Source: Candidatus Wolfebacteria bacterium CG_4_10_14_0_8_um_filter_39_64
GTDB taxonomy: Bacteria > Patescibacteriota > Minisyncoccia > UBA6257 > UBA9933
Length of the DNA: 7,507 bases
Direction: 5' to 3'
Assembly (NCBI GenBank): GCA_002784365.1
Contig: PFKY01000040.1
Location: 1-7,507, forward strand
Below the pieces are notes generated by a model, which was not told where the DNA came from, did not search any database, and saw nothing but the letters and a program-made list of their open reading frames with translations. Each line of letters opens with the position of its first letter. Position 1 is the first letter of the stretch. The position numbers and the translations under genes were made by a program. Of this stretch, positions 1 through 6,540 are shown piece after piece.

Positions 1-94
1 AGGATTTGCTTTGGCACTACTTATAGGAGTTATCATTTCAATGTTTTCGGCAATTACCATAACAAGAACATTATTGAGAGTATTTATAAAATAA
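1..94 (+). CDS. secD: Protein translocase subunit SecD, C-terminal end (partial)
   Basis: Only the last 30 codons are present (frame starts at base 2, TAA at 92-94); the 5' part lies outside the window. The visible peptide reads GFALALLIGVIISMF, then SAITITRTLL, RVFIK. This is the final transmembrane helix and the short basic tail typical of SecD, in which a glycine-rich helix is followed by 'S..TA/I T.T...L'. SecD works with SecF in the inner membrane, where the pair uses the proton or sodium gradient to help pull preproteins out of the SecYEG channel. Identification rests on this tail plus the secF gene immediately downstream; secD-secF order is the common bacterial arrangement. The gap to secF is 90 nt and holds a hairpin, so the two genes are close but not translationally coupled. 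Confidence 0.85.
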   Translation, partial: GFALALLIGVIISMFSAITITRTLLRVFIK

Positions 95-98
95 AACG

Positions 99-172
99 CG
101 ATGCTAATATACTAATTCATGCTAATAATACAAATATTCGTATAATTAGTATCCATTCGCATATTGGCATCG
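99..172. repeat. Imperfect inverted repeat between secD and secF
   Basis: Bases 99-110 (CGATGCTAATAT) pair with 161-172 (ATATTGGCATCG) over 12 positions, one of them a G-U wobble. Bases 111-117 (ACTAATT) pair perfectly with 144-150 (AATTAGT), leaving a 10-nt bulge at 151-160. The loop region repeats the arm motifs: ATGCTAATA occurs at 101-109 and again at 119-127, and ATTCGTATA/ATTCGCATA at 136-144 and 155-163. There is no T-run after the stem, so it does not look like an ordinary intrinsic terminator. The internal repetition suggests a dispersed repeat element, or a structure that adjusts secF expression relative to secD. That role is inference. Confidence 0.6.
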
Positions 173-184
173 ATTTAGCGAAAT

Positions 185-1102
185 ATGAATATCATCGGTC
201 ATCGTAAAATATTTTTATCATTCTCGGGAATTCTGGTATCGGCCAGTATTGCGTTGATTTTAATTTTTGGTTTTCGGCCGGGCATTGATTTTGTCGGCGG
301 CACGCTCTGGCAAATTAAAATAGCGACAAGCGACCTGCCTGACCGGCAGGCAGGCAAGGGACAAGCGACAAACGACGATTTGAAATCTTTTTTTGAAAAT
401 AATTTGGGAGTAAAAGACGCAACGATTTTTCCCGCCGAAAATCAAAGTTTTCTCGTGCGGTTCGGTCATATTTCCGAAGAACAACATCAAAATTATTTTA
501 GCGCCTTAAGGTTGAAATTCGGCGATACCGATGAACTACGTTTTGAAAATATCGGACCGGCGGTGGGGAAAGAATTAAGGACTAAGGCGTTTTGGGCGAT
601 TGCCTTGGTGCTTTTGGGCATTTCCATATACATCGCTTTCGCTTTCAGGAAAGTTTCTTATCCGATTAAATCCTGGAAATACGGAGTGATTACCTTGATA
701 ACGCTTTTTCATGATATTGCCATACCGGCTGGCTTCTTGTCGGTTTTAGGTTGGAAATGGGGGATTGAAATTGACACTAATTTTATTGTGGCGCTTTTAG
801 TAATTATGGGATTTTCAGTTCACGACACAATAGTGGTTTTTGACAGAATTCGGGAAAATCTTTTGCTTAACCGGACCCGCTTAGATTTGCCGGTTATTAT
901 CAATTCCAGCGTTAATCAAACCATTGCTCGTTCAATCAATACTTCTTTAACTTTGGTATTAGTGCTTTTAGCTTTATTTTTCTTAGGTCCGGTCACTTTA
1001 AAATATTTCGTTTTAACCATCTTAATAGGCACAATTGTCGGCACTTATTCCTCCATTTTCGTCGCCAGTCCTTTGCTGCTCTATTTGGGCCGTTCTAAAT
1101 AA
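185..1102 (+). CDS. secF: Protein translocase subunit SecF
   Basis: This 305-residue protein has the full SecF layout: a first membrane helix (about 10-30), the signature GIDFVGGTL (33-41) at the start of the periplasmic P1 domain, a periplasmic region to about 130, and five more helices. SVHDTIVVFDRIREN (211-225) is the conserved SecD/SecF motif in the fourth helix region, and SINTSLTLVLVLLALFFLGP (250-269) is the following conserved segment. SecF pairs with SecD and SecYEG in proton-driven late steps of export. The ATG at 185 is forced, because an in-frame TAG lies at 176-178. No Shine-Dalgarno sequence is visible upstream. Oddity: residues about 47-62 (SDLPDRQAGKGQ) form an extra loop after the first P1 strand, encoded by a GC-rich palindrome flanked by a 10-nt direct repeat. 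Length is close to the family norm of about 300. Confidence in family is high. Confidence 0.95.
   Translation: MNIIGHRKIFLSFSGILVSASIALILIFGFRPGIDFVGGTLWQIKIATSDLPDRQAGKGQATNDDLKSFFENNLGVKDATIFPAENQSFLVRFGHISEEQHQNYFSALRLKFGDTDELRFENIGPAVGKELRTKAFWAIALVLLGISIYIAFAFRKVSYPIKSWKYGVITLITLFHDIAIPAGFLSVLGWKWGIEIDTNFIVALLVIMGFSVHDTIVVFDRIRENLLLNRTRLDLPVIINSSVNQTIARSINTSLTLVLVLLALFFLGPVTLKYFVLTILIGTIVGTYSSIFVASPLLLYLGRSK
325..369. repeat. Palindromic element inserted within secF
   Basis: CCTGCCTG (334-341) and CAGGCAGG (347-354) are perfect 8-nt inverted arms around a 5-nt centre ACCGG. The 10-mer GACAAGCGAC occurs on both sides, at 325-334 and 360-369, with a period of 35 nt. The block is much richer in GC than the surrounding secF codons and is translated as SDLPDRQAG. 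The same type of GC-rich palindrome, read as '..RQAG..', recurs in many Parcubacteria proteins as far as I recall; that part is memory and not something the window shows. It sits in a surface loop of the P1 domain, where extra residues are likely tolerated. Confidence 0.7.
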
Positions 1103-1113
1103 AAAGCATAGCA

Positions 1114-1142
1114 TTGACAGCCAAAGCAAATTTTGGTATTCT
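1114..1142 (+). promoter_or_regulatory. Sigma-70 type promoter for the region-4/HARE-HTH gene
   Basis: A perfect -35 box TTGACA (1114-1119) is followed by exactly 17 nt and a -10 box TATTCT (1137-1142, 4 of 6 consensus), preceded by an extended -10 TG at 1134-1135. The predicted transcription start (about 7 nt after the -10) is near 1149, next to the ATG at 1150, so the mRNA would have essentially no leader. The promoter lies in the 47-nt gap after secF, separating the regulator from the sec genes. No transcript data are available here. Confidence 0.7.
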
Positions 1143-1149
1143 ATTTCTG

Positions 1150-2175
1150 ATGATTAGTTCAACCATCAATAATTTAATTTCAGATTTGAAGCCGCGGCAG
1201 CAGGAGATTTTGAATGGCCGCTTCGGTTTGGCTAACGGAGAAAAAAAGACCTTAGCCAGTTTAGGCGAGAAATATGACATTACTCGGGAGCGGGTCAGGC
1301 AGATTGAAGAGGAGGCTTTAAGGATGGCTCGGGCCCGGATTGCCAAAGAAAAGGCAATAGGAGAAATTTCAGAGTCCATCGTCAGTCATTTAAACAATCT
1401 TGGCGGATTACGCTTAGATGACCTGTTTCTTTCAGAATTAAAAGTATTGCTTGAAGACAACAATCTTCATCATTGGCATTTAAGATTCTTTTCCGAAATT
1501 TTAGGCCAGCCTTTTTATCATCCGGCTGACTCTGACTTTCATAATTTTTGGTATTTGAGCGAAAAAACCATCGGAATTGTCAGCCGGTTCGTTTCTAAAT
1601 TGGAAAGATTAGTTGCCAATAAAAAAGAAGACTTAATCATTCATCGGCAATTTGACACTTATTTTATCAAAACAACAAAGACCTATAACATCCCTGACTT
1701 CATCGGCGTGAATTATCTTTCCATTTCCCGGAAATTCAGCATCAATCCCTTTGGCGATTGGGGATTAAATCAATGGGAAGAAATTAATCCCAAAACAGTC
1801 AGAGAAAAAGCCTACCTAATACTTAAAAAACAGGATAAACCCCTCCATTTTCGGGAGATTAGCGAGGCGATTAACAGGACCAATTTTGTTGGTCGGGCCG
1901 CCCATCCTCAAACCGTGCATAACGAATTAATTAAAGACCCGCGATTTGTTTTGGTCGGTCGGGGAATTTACGGACTTACCGAACACGGTTTTACGCCGGG
2001 AATCGCCCGTGAAGTAATTTATCAGATTTTAAAAGAAGAAGGGCCGCTCCCGGTGGAAGAAGTGGTTAATTCGGTTTTAAAACAGCGATTTTTAAAAGAA
2101 AATACGATTTTTCTTAATCTTCAGAATAAAAAGTATTTTAAAAAGTTAGAGGATGGAAGATACAATATACGATAA
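1150..2175 (+). CDS. Sigma-70 region 4-like and HARE-HTH domain regulator
   Basis: The 341-residue protein has three DNA-binding-like parts. Residues about 13-60 resemble sigma factor region 4: 'LKPRQQEILNGRFGL' followed by the helix-turn-helix 'ITRERVRQIEEEAL' (44-57), the classic -35-recognition sequence. Residues about 214-280 match the HARE-HTH fold shared with the RNA polymerase delta subunit ('TVREKAYLILKKQDKPLHFREI' in two parts, ending 'RFVLVGRGIYGL'). Residues about 283-340 look like another winged helix. Regions 1-3 of a sigma factor are absent, so it is unlikely to act as a free sigma; a polymerase-associated or accessory regulator is the better inference. The start is set at ATG 1150. 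A TTG at 1114 is also in frame, but those bases form the -35 box and the 12 residues they would add fit no domain. No Shine-Dalgarno precedes the ATG, in keeping with a leaderless message. The stop is followed by a repeat-rich gap. Confidence 0.8.
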   Translation: MISSTINNLISDLKPRQQEILNGRFGLANGEKKTLASLGEKYDITRERVRQIEEEALRMARARIAKEKAIGEISESIVSHLNNLGGLRLDDLFLSELKVLLEDNNLHHWHLRFFSEILGQPFYHPADSDFHNFWYLSEKTIGIVSRFVSKLERLVANKKEDLIIHRQFDTYFIKTTKTYNIPDFIGVNYLSISRKFSINPFGDWGLNQWEEINPKTVREKAYLILKKQDKPLHFREISEAINRTNFVGRAAHPQTVHNELIKDPRFVLVGRGIYGLTEHGFTPGIAREVIYQILKEEGPLPVEEVVNSVLKQRFLKENTIFLNLQNKKYFKKLEDGRYNIR

Positions 2176-2276
2176 TTTTCAATTATCAATTTTCAATTTT
2201 CAATTATCAAACCCATTTACGCCGTGTTTAAAAATTTATCAATTGAAAATTCATTGAAAATTGTAAATTGAAAATT
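2174..2276. repeat. Facing heptamer repeats forming a long AT-rich inverted repeat
   Basis: The gap between the regulator and the next gene is almost all repeat. The left part holds four period-7 units TCAATT(A/T) at 2179-2206. The right part (about 2239-2276) holds the complementary AATTGAAAATT motif three times. The reverse complement of the right side aligns with the left side over about 30 nt with few mismatches, giving a long stem around a roughly 30-nt loop containing GCCGTG. With no T-run it is not a standard terminator, though such a stem could still end or protect the upstream transcript. Several TTGAAA words resemble -35 boxes, but no well-spaced -10 follows. Confidence 0.65.
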
Positions 2277-2285
2277 GGAAATTTA

Positions 2286-3584
2286 ATGGATATTCTAATT
2301 GGCATCATTGACAGCATTGTTCGAATATTGGGTCTTATTTGGTGGCTGATTTTGCCTTTTTTTGTTTTTTTTCTTTACTGGAATCTTCGAATGATTTATA
2401 TCCGAACCCGTCATATTAAAACCATCCAGTGGTCAATGTTTGAAATCAAAATTCCCAAAGACATTCTTAAGACCCCGAAAGCAATGGAACAAATCTTTTC
2501 GGGTTTAATCGCCACCTATTCATTTGGATTGTCTTCGGTGGATAAATACATAGACGGCAAAGTGGAACCCTGGATTTCCTTTGAAATGATGGGGCATGCC
2601 GGCGGAGTCCACTTTTTCGTCCGAATTCCCTCAAAATTCCGTAATTTACTGGAATCAGCCATTTATGCCCAGTATCCGGCCGCCGAACTTCACGAAGCCG
2701 AGGATTACACTGAACATTTATCCCCCAATTTGCCCAACGAAGCCTATGATATTTGGGGCACTGACTTGATTTTATCTAGAGAAAATTATTACCCCATCAG
2801 AACCTACCCCTTTTTTGAAGAAACCCAGGAAGAGAAGCGACTTGACCCGATAGCCGCCATTAGTGAAGTAATGTCTAATTTAAACGAGGATGAAACGATT
2901 TGGCTCCAGATTTTAATCAGCCCCACTGGAGAACCATCGGGTAATTATTGGCAAAAAGAAGGTTTAGAAAAAATAGACGAGATAGCCGGTCGGAAGACCA
3001 AAAAATCAGGAGCAGGATGGGGTTCATCTTTATGGGATTGGGCAAGAAACATATTTTGGGCGCCGATGGAGCAACCGACTTGGCCCGAGGGCAAAACAGA
3101 AGAAATAGTGCTTTTAAGATTTTTACATCCGGGCGAGCAGGAAATAGTTAAAGCAATCAGTAATAAGATTTCAAAATTCGGATTTGAAACCAACATTCGC
3201 TTCGTTTATATTGATAAGAGAGATAATTTTACCCCGGTCAATGTCTCGGCTGTAATAGGCGCTTTCCAACAATTTAGCACCAGTGACCTCAATTCTTTTA
3301 AGCCCGACAGACGAACAATAACTTTGAAAAACGGTTGGTTGCCTAAATTTTTTCCAAAATATAAACGATTGGTGGAATTTTCGCGAAAAAGAAGAATTTT
3401 TGATGGTTATGTTTCCAGAAGATTCGGTAAATACAACAAGAGAAGACCGGAAAAATTTCCGATATTAAACATCGAGGAACTGGCGACCATTTATCATTTC
3501 CCGACCATGATGGTGGAAGCGCCCCGACTGCGAAAATTGGAAGCCAAGAAAGCTGGCCCGCCAGCCGAATTACCGATTGAATAA
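2286..3584 (+). CDS. Membrane-anchored protein paired with VirD4-like ATPase
   Basis: This 432-residue protein has one strongly hydrophobic N-terminal helix (about 5-32, 'LIWWLILPFFVFFLYW'), then a large soluble part likely facing the cytoplasm (positive residues RTRH follow the helix). I do not recognise a named family with certainty. The C-terminus 'ILNIEELATIYHFPT' (393-407) and 'KKAGPPAELP' (421-430) resembles the segment that comes just before the P-loop domain in large HerA/VirB4/TraG-type ATPases. The next gene, 13 nt downstream, starts almost directly with such a P-loop domain. I infer that the two are the halves of one machine, this one giving the membrane anchor and mating domain. 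The start is ATG 2286, with GGAA at 2277-2280 as a weak ribosome site; an in-frame TTG at 2268 lies inside the repeat and is less likely. The tail is basic (RKRR, RRFGKYNKRR at 368-387), suggesting contact with nucleic acid or lipid. Confidence 0.75.
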   Translation: MDILIGIIDSIVRILGLIWWLILPFFVFFLYWNLRMIYIRTRHIKTIQWSMFEIKIPKDILKTPKAMEQIFSGLIATYSFGLSSVDKYIDGKVEPWISFEMMGHAGGVHFFVRIPSKFRNLLESAIYAQYPAAELHEAEDYTEHLSPNLPNEAYDIWGTDLILSRENYYPIRTYPFFEETQEEKRLDPIAAISEVMSNLNEDETIWLQILISPTGEPSGNYWQKEGLEKIDEIAGRKTKKSGAGWGSSLWDWARNIFWAPMEQPTWPEGKTEEIVLLRFLHPGEQEIVKAISNKISKFGFETNIRFVYIDKRDNFTPVNVSAVIGAFQQFSTSDLNSFKPDRRTITLKNGWLPKFFPKYKRLVEFSRKRRIFDGYVSRRFGKYNKRRPEKFPILNIEELATIYHFPTMMVEAPRLRKLEAKKAGPPAELPIE

Positions 3585-3597
3585 TAAATTATGAACC

Positions 3598-5079
3598 ATG
3601 AATAATATCACGAACGATGAAATAACGCTTTTCGCAAAAACAACCTTTAGAAATCAACATGTGAAATTCGGAATTAAAACCGACGACCGTAGACGGCATA
3701 TGTACCTTATCGGAAAAACCGGTATGGGTAAAACCAATATGATGGAAAATATGGTGATTGCCGATATTAAAGCCGGTCGCGGCGTTGGCGTGGTTGACCC
3801 CCACGGCGAATTCGCCGAAAGAATATTGGACTTCATTCCGGAAAATCGCATTGACGACGTAATCTATTTTAATCCGGCTGACATTGACTGGCCGATTGCC
3901 TTTAATCCTTTGGAACGGATTGACGTTGAACACCGACATTTAATTGCCTCGGGCATGATGGGGGTTTTCAAAAAAATCTGGCCCGACGTCTGGTCAGCCC
4001 GAATGGAATACATTTTGAATAATTCGCTTTTGGCTCTGCTTGAATATCCTTCTTCAACTCTTTTGGGAATAATGAGAATGCTGGCTGAAAAAAATTATCG
4101 GCAGAAAATTACGGAAAATCTGCAGGACCCGGTAATTAAGGCTTTCTGGCTCAATGAATTTGCCCGCTATACCCAACGTTTGGAAACCGAGGCAGTGGCA
4201 GCTATTCAGAATAAAGTGGGGCAGTTCGTTTCCAATCCCCTAATTCGCAATATTATCGGTCAGACCCACTCAACCATTGATATGAGGAAAATAATGGATG
4301 AAGGGAAGATTTTGATTATTAACATTGCCAAAGGAAGAATCGGCGAAGACAATTCCGCTCTTTTAGGAGCGATGATGATTACCAAGCTGCAGTTGGCGGC
4401 TATGAGCCGAGTTGATCTCCCAATGGAAAAGCGCCGTGATTTTTATCTCTACGTTGATGAATTTCAGAATTTTTCCACAGAATCTTTTGCCAATATTTTG
4501 TCCGAAGCGAGAAAATACCGATTAAACCTGATTTTGGCTCATCAGTATATTGAACAGCTTGATGAAAAGGTTCAGGCCGCCATTTTCGGCAACGTGGGAA
4601 CGATTGTTTGCTTCCGGATTGGCGCCGAAGACGCGGAATTCATAGAAAAAGAATTTATGCCTCAATTCACTGCCCAGGATTTGGTTAATTTAACCAAATA
4701 TAATATTTATATGAAACTGATGATTGACGGCGTGGCTACCAAGCCTTTTTCCGCCGAGACCGTAGAGCCTCCCAAACTGTCAACAGAATCATTCAGAGAT
4801 GTGATTATTGAAAATTGCCGGAATAAATATGCTGCCAACCGCTCTTCAGTTGAAGAAAAAATTTCCAGTGAGTGGGTGGCGGATTCAAAAATGATTGAGG
4901 AAAGAATTCAGCGCCGGGAAGAGCAGCCATTGGAAAAAGTTTTGAGACCGCAGCCGGAGCCGCAGCCAAGCGAGAGACCGGAAATTAAAAGAGAACGCAA
5001 ACCCGTTGATATTGGCGATTTAAGAAAAGCGATTGAAGAATCTTTAAAGAATACAGGGGATAAAGATGAGAATATTTAA
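3598..5079 (+). CDS. VirD4/TraG/HerA-type P-loop ATPase
   Basis: The 493-residue protein shows a Walker A motif GKTGMGKT (39-46), 'GVGVVDPHGE' (63-71) as in DUF87/TraG coupling proteins, a Walker B 'FYLYVDEFQNF' (282-292, D287 E288), and 'LILAHQYIEQL' (311-321), the arginine/glutamine sensor-like motif of conjugative ATPases. This set defines the FtsK/HerA/VirD4 superfamily, hexameric pumps that move DNA or protein across membranes using ATP. There is no transmembrane helix, so the upstream membrane protein probably anchors it. Residues about 437-480 are charged and proline-rich (PQPEPQPSERP), likely a flexible tail. The start at 3598 is the first ATG in frame after a TGA at 3592. No clear Shine-Dalgarno is seen. 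Its 3' end overlaps aspS by 14 nt. No relaxase, VirB or Tra genes are visible nearby, so calling it conjugation is not supported; the substrate is unknown. Confidence 0.88.
   Translation: MNNITNDEITLFAKTTFRNQHVKFGIKTDDRRRHMYLIGKTGMGKTNMMENMVIADIKAGRGVGVVDPHGEFAERILDFIPENRIDDVIYFNPADIDWPIAFNPLERIDVEHRHLIASGMMGVFKKIWPDVWSARMEYILNNSLLALLEYPSSTLLGIMRMLAEKNYRQKITENLQDPVIKAFWLNEFARYTQRLETEAVAAIQNKVGQFVSNPLIRNIIGQTHSTIDMRKIMDEGKILIINIAKGRIGEDNSALLGAMMITKLQLAAMSRVDLPMEKRRDFYLYVDEFQNFSTESFANILSEARKYRLNLILAHQYIEQLDEKVQAAIFGNVGTIVCFRIGAEDAEFIEKEFMPQFTAQDLVNLTKYNIYMKLMIDGVATKPFSAETVEPPKLSTESFRDVIIENCRNKYAANRSSVEEKISSEWVADSKMIEERIQRREEQPLEKVLRPQPEPQPSERPEIKRERKPVDIGDLRKAIEESLKNTGDKDENI
5055..5060 (+). promoter_or_regulatory. 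Ribosome binding site of aspS inside the ATPase gene
   Basis: AGGGGA (5055-5060) lies 5 nt before the ATG at 5066 and is the best Shine-Dalgarno sequence among the starts in this window. It lies inside the last codons of the ATPase gene, so aspS translation is probably coupled to it. The site supports the 5066 start. Confidence 0.65.
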
Positions 5080-6511
5080 TAAAGAAATTATTAATAAAGA
5101 GGGTCAAGAAGTGGAATTGATGGGCTGGGTCGCCACTCGCCGGGACCACGGCAAAATTATTTTTATTGACTTGCGGGACAAAAGCGGCATTAGCCAGTTG
5201 GTTTTTACGCTGGAAAATAAAGAAATTTATAAAACAGCCGATAAATTACGGTCAGAATGGGTAATTAGAGTTAAAGGCGAGGTGAAAAAACGACCTAAGG
5301 GAATGGAGAATCCGGAGTTGGAAACCGGTCAATACGAAATCGCGGTTAATTTTTTGGAAATTCTGGCTGAATCAAAAACCCCGCCTTTTGATGTCAGCAC
5401 TGATGGCTACAAAGTCAATGAAGAAATCAGAATGAAATACCGGTATTTGGATTTACGTCGGCCGCGGCTTCAGAAAAATTTAAAGTTAAGAGCTAAATTT
5501 ATTAAATTCATCCGCGATTTTTTGACAGAAAAAGGATTTGTGGAAATTGAAACTCCCATAATAACCAAATCAACACCAGAAGGAGCAAGAGATTTTATCG
5601 TCCCTTCGCGTCTTCAGCCGGGTAAGTTTTATGCTTTACCGCAATCACCACAACAATACAAACAATTATTAATGGTTTCCGGTTTTGAAAAATATTTTCA
5701 AATTGCGAAATGTTTTAGAGATGAAGATTCTCGGGCCAATCGCGCCTACGGTGAATTTACTCAATTGGATTTAGAAATGAGTTTTGTTGAACAAAATGAT
5801 ATTTTGGAATTAACAGAGCGATTATTCACTGAATTGATAATGCAAATCTTCCCCGAAAAGAAAATAACCCAGATACCTTGGCCAAAAATTAATTATCATG
5901 AAACAATTGAAAAATATGGCAACGACACCCCAGATATTAGAAAAAATAAAGACGATAAAAATGAACTGGGTTTTGCGTGGGTTATCAATTTTCCTTTATT
6001 TACTAAACAAACAGAAAAAGATTTTTTTTACGGAAGCGGAAAATCAAAATGGGCGCCATCGCACCATATGTTTACTGCGCCGTATCCTGATGATATTAAA
6101 CTTTTAGATACAGACCCGGGCAAAGTGCGTGGATTACAACATGATATGGTTTTAAACGGCGTAGAAGTAGGAGGTGGGAGCATTAGAATCCATGACCCAA
6201 AAATTCAGGAAAAAGTTTTTGAACTGATTGGTTTTACAAAAGAGCAAAAAGGACGGTTTGAGCACATGCTGGAAGCTTTTAATTACGGCGTGCCGCCGCA
6301 CGCTGGAATCGCCTTGGGTCTTGATCGTCTAATAGCAATTTTGCAAAACGAGCCCAATATCCGCGAAATAATCGCCTTTCCCAAAACCGGCGACGGCCGC
6401 GATTTAATGATGCAAGCGCCATCTGAGGTAGATAAACAACAATTAGATGAATTAGGTATAAAAATAAAAGCAAAGAATAGCCATATCAATAAAGCGCAGC
6501 CCCGTAGTTAA
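5066..6511 (+). CDS. aspS: Aspartyl-tRNA synthetase, bacterial type without GAD domain
   Basis: The enzyme charges tRNA(Asp) with aspartate in the cytoplasm. An OB-fold anticodon domain (about 1-105, 'GWVATRRDHGKIIFIDLRD') is followed by the class II core: motif 1 (FVEIETPIITKSTPEGARDF, 158-177), QSPQ (193-196), motif 2 FRDED (217-221) through 'YGEFTQLDLEMSF', and motif 3 'GIALGLDRL' (414-422, R421). 'NPELETGQYEI' and 'SKTPPF' are bacterial-type features. The usual bacterial GAD insertion of about 120 residues between 'YGNDTPDIR' (284-292) and 'WVINFPLF' (305-312) is missing, which explains 481 residues instead of about 590. H28 in 'RRDHG' is the residue linked with non-discriminating AspRS; E. 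coli has Leu there. The normal end is near 'DELGIKIK'; the last 12 or so residues (AKNSHINKAQPRS) come from unrelated sequence, and the stop lies in a hairpin. The gene overlaps the ATPase gene. Confidence 0.96.
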   Translation: MRIFNKEIINKEGQEVELMGWVATRRDHGKIIFIDLRDKSGISQLVFTLENKEIYKTADKLRSEWVIRVKGEVKKRPKGMENPELETGQYEIAVNFLEILAESKTPPFDVSTDGYKVNEEIRMKYRYLDLRRPRLQKNLKLRAKFIKFIRDFLTEKGFVEIETPIITKSTPEGARDFIVPSRLQPGKFYALPQSPQQYKQLLMVSGFEKYFQIAKCFRDEDSRANRAYGEFTQLDLEMSFVEQNDILELTERLFTELIMQIFPEKKITQIPWPKINYHETIEKYGNDTPDIRKNKDDKNELGFAWVINFPLFTKQTEKDFFYGSGKSKWAPSHHMFTAPYPDDIKLLDTDPGKVRGLQHDMVLNGVEVGGGSIRIHDPKIQEKVFELIGFTKEQKGRFEHMLEAFNYGVPPHAGIALGLDRLIAILQNEPNIREIIAFPKTGDGRDLMMQAPSEVDKQQLDELGIKIKAKNSHINKAQPRS

Positions 6512-6540
6512 GCGGTAGCTTATACTGACGGGGAATGCGC
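6494..6540. repeat. 47-nt hairpin spanning the aspS stop
   Basis: The stem pairs GCGCA (6494-6498) with TGCGC (6536-6540), CCCCGT (6500-6505) with ACGGGG (6528-6533), AGT (6506-6508) with ACT (6524-6526), and TAAGC (6509-6513) with GCTTA (6518-6522), around a GGTA loop. That is 19 base pairs with only small bulges (G6499 against AA, T6523, G6527). The aspS TAA (6509-6511) lies in the stem. No T-run follows, so it may be a mobile palindromic element or an mRNA-stabilising structure more than a standard terminator. It sits exactly between the two copies of the aspS tail. Confidence 0.75.

Noticed and set aside
260..490. Minus-strand open frame across secF
   Set aside because: It is antisense to a clear secF and its composition follows the palindrome and shadow codons; no protein family signal.
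1114..1149. TTG start giving a 12-residue longer regulator
   Set aside because: These bases form a strong -35 box and spacer, the added residues fit no domain, and an ATG lies at the predicted transcription start.
2268..2285. TTG start giving a 6-residue longer membrane protein
   Set aside because: It lies inside the repeat arm; ATG 2286 has GGAA at a suitable distance and begins directly before the hydrophobic helix.
3591..3602. ATG at 3591 as start of the ATPase
   Set aside because: It is in another frame and meets TAA after three codons; ATG 3598 is the first start in the ATPase frame after an in-frame TGA.
6499..6533. tRNA gene or fragment (GTAGTTAAGCGGTAGC resembles an acceptor and D arm)
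   Set aside because: The segment folds into one straight hairpin, and no anticodon arm or TTCGANNC T-loop follows.
6494..6540. Intrinsic terminator of the aspS transcript
   Set aside because: The stem is strong but is followed by AATGCGCC and coding-like sequence, not a T-run; a terminator role stays possible but unsupported.
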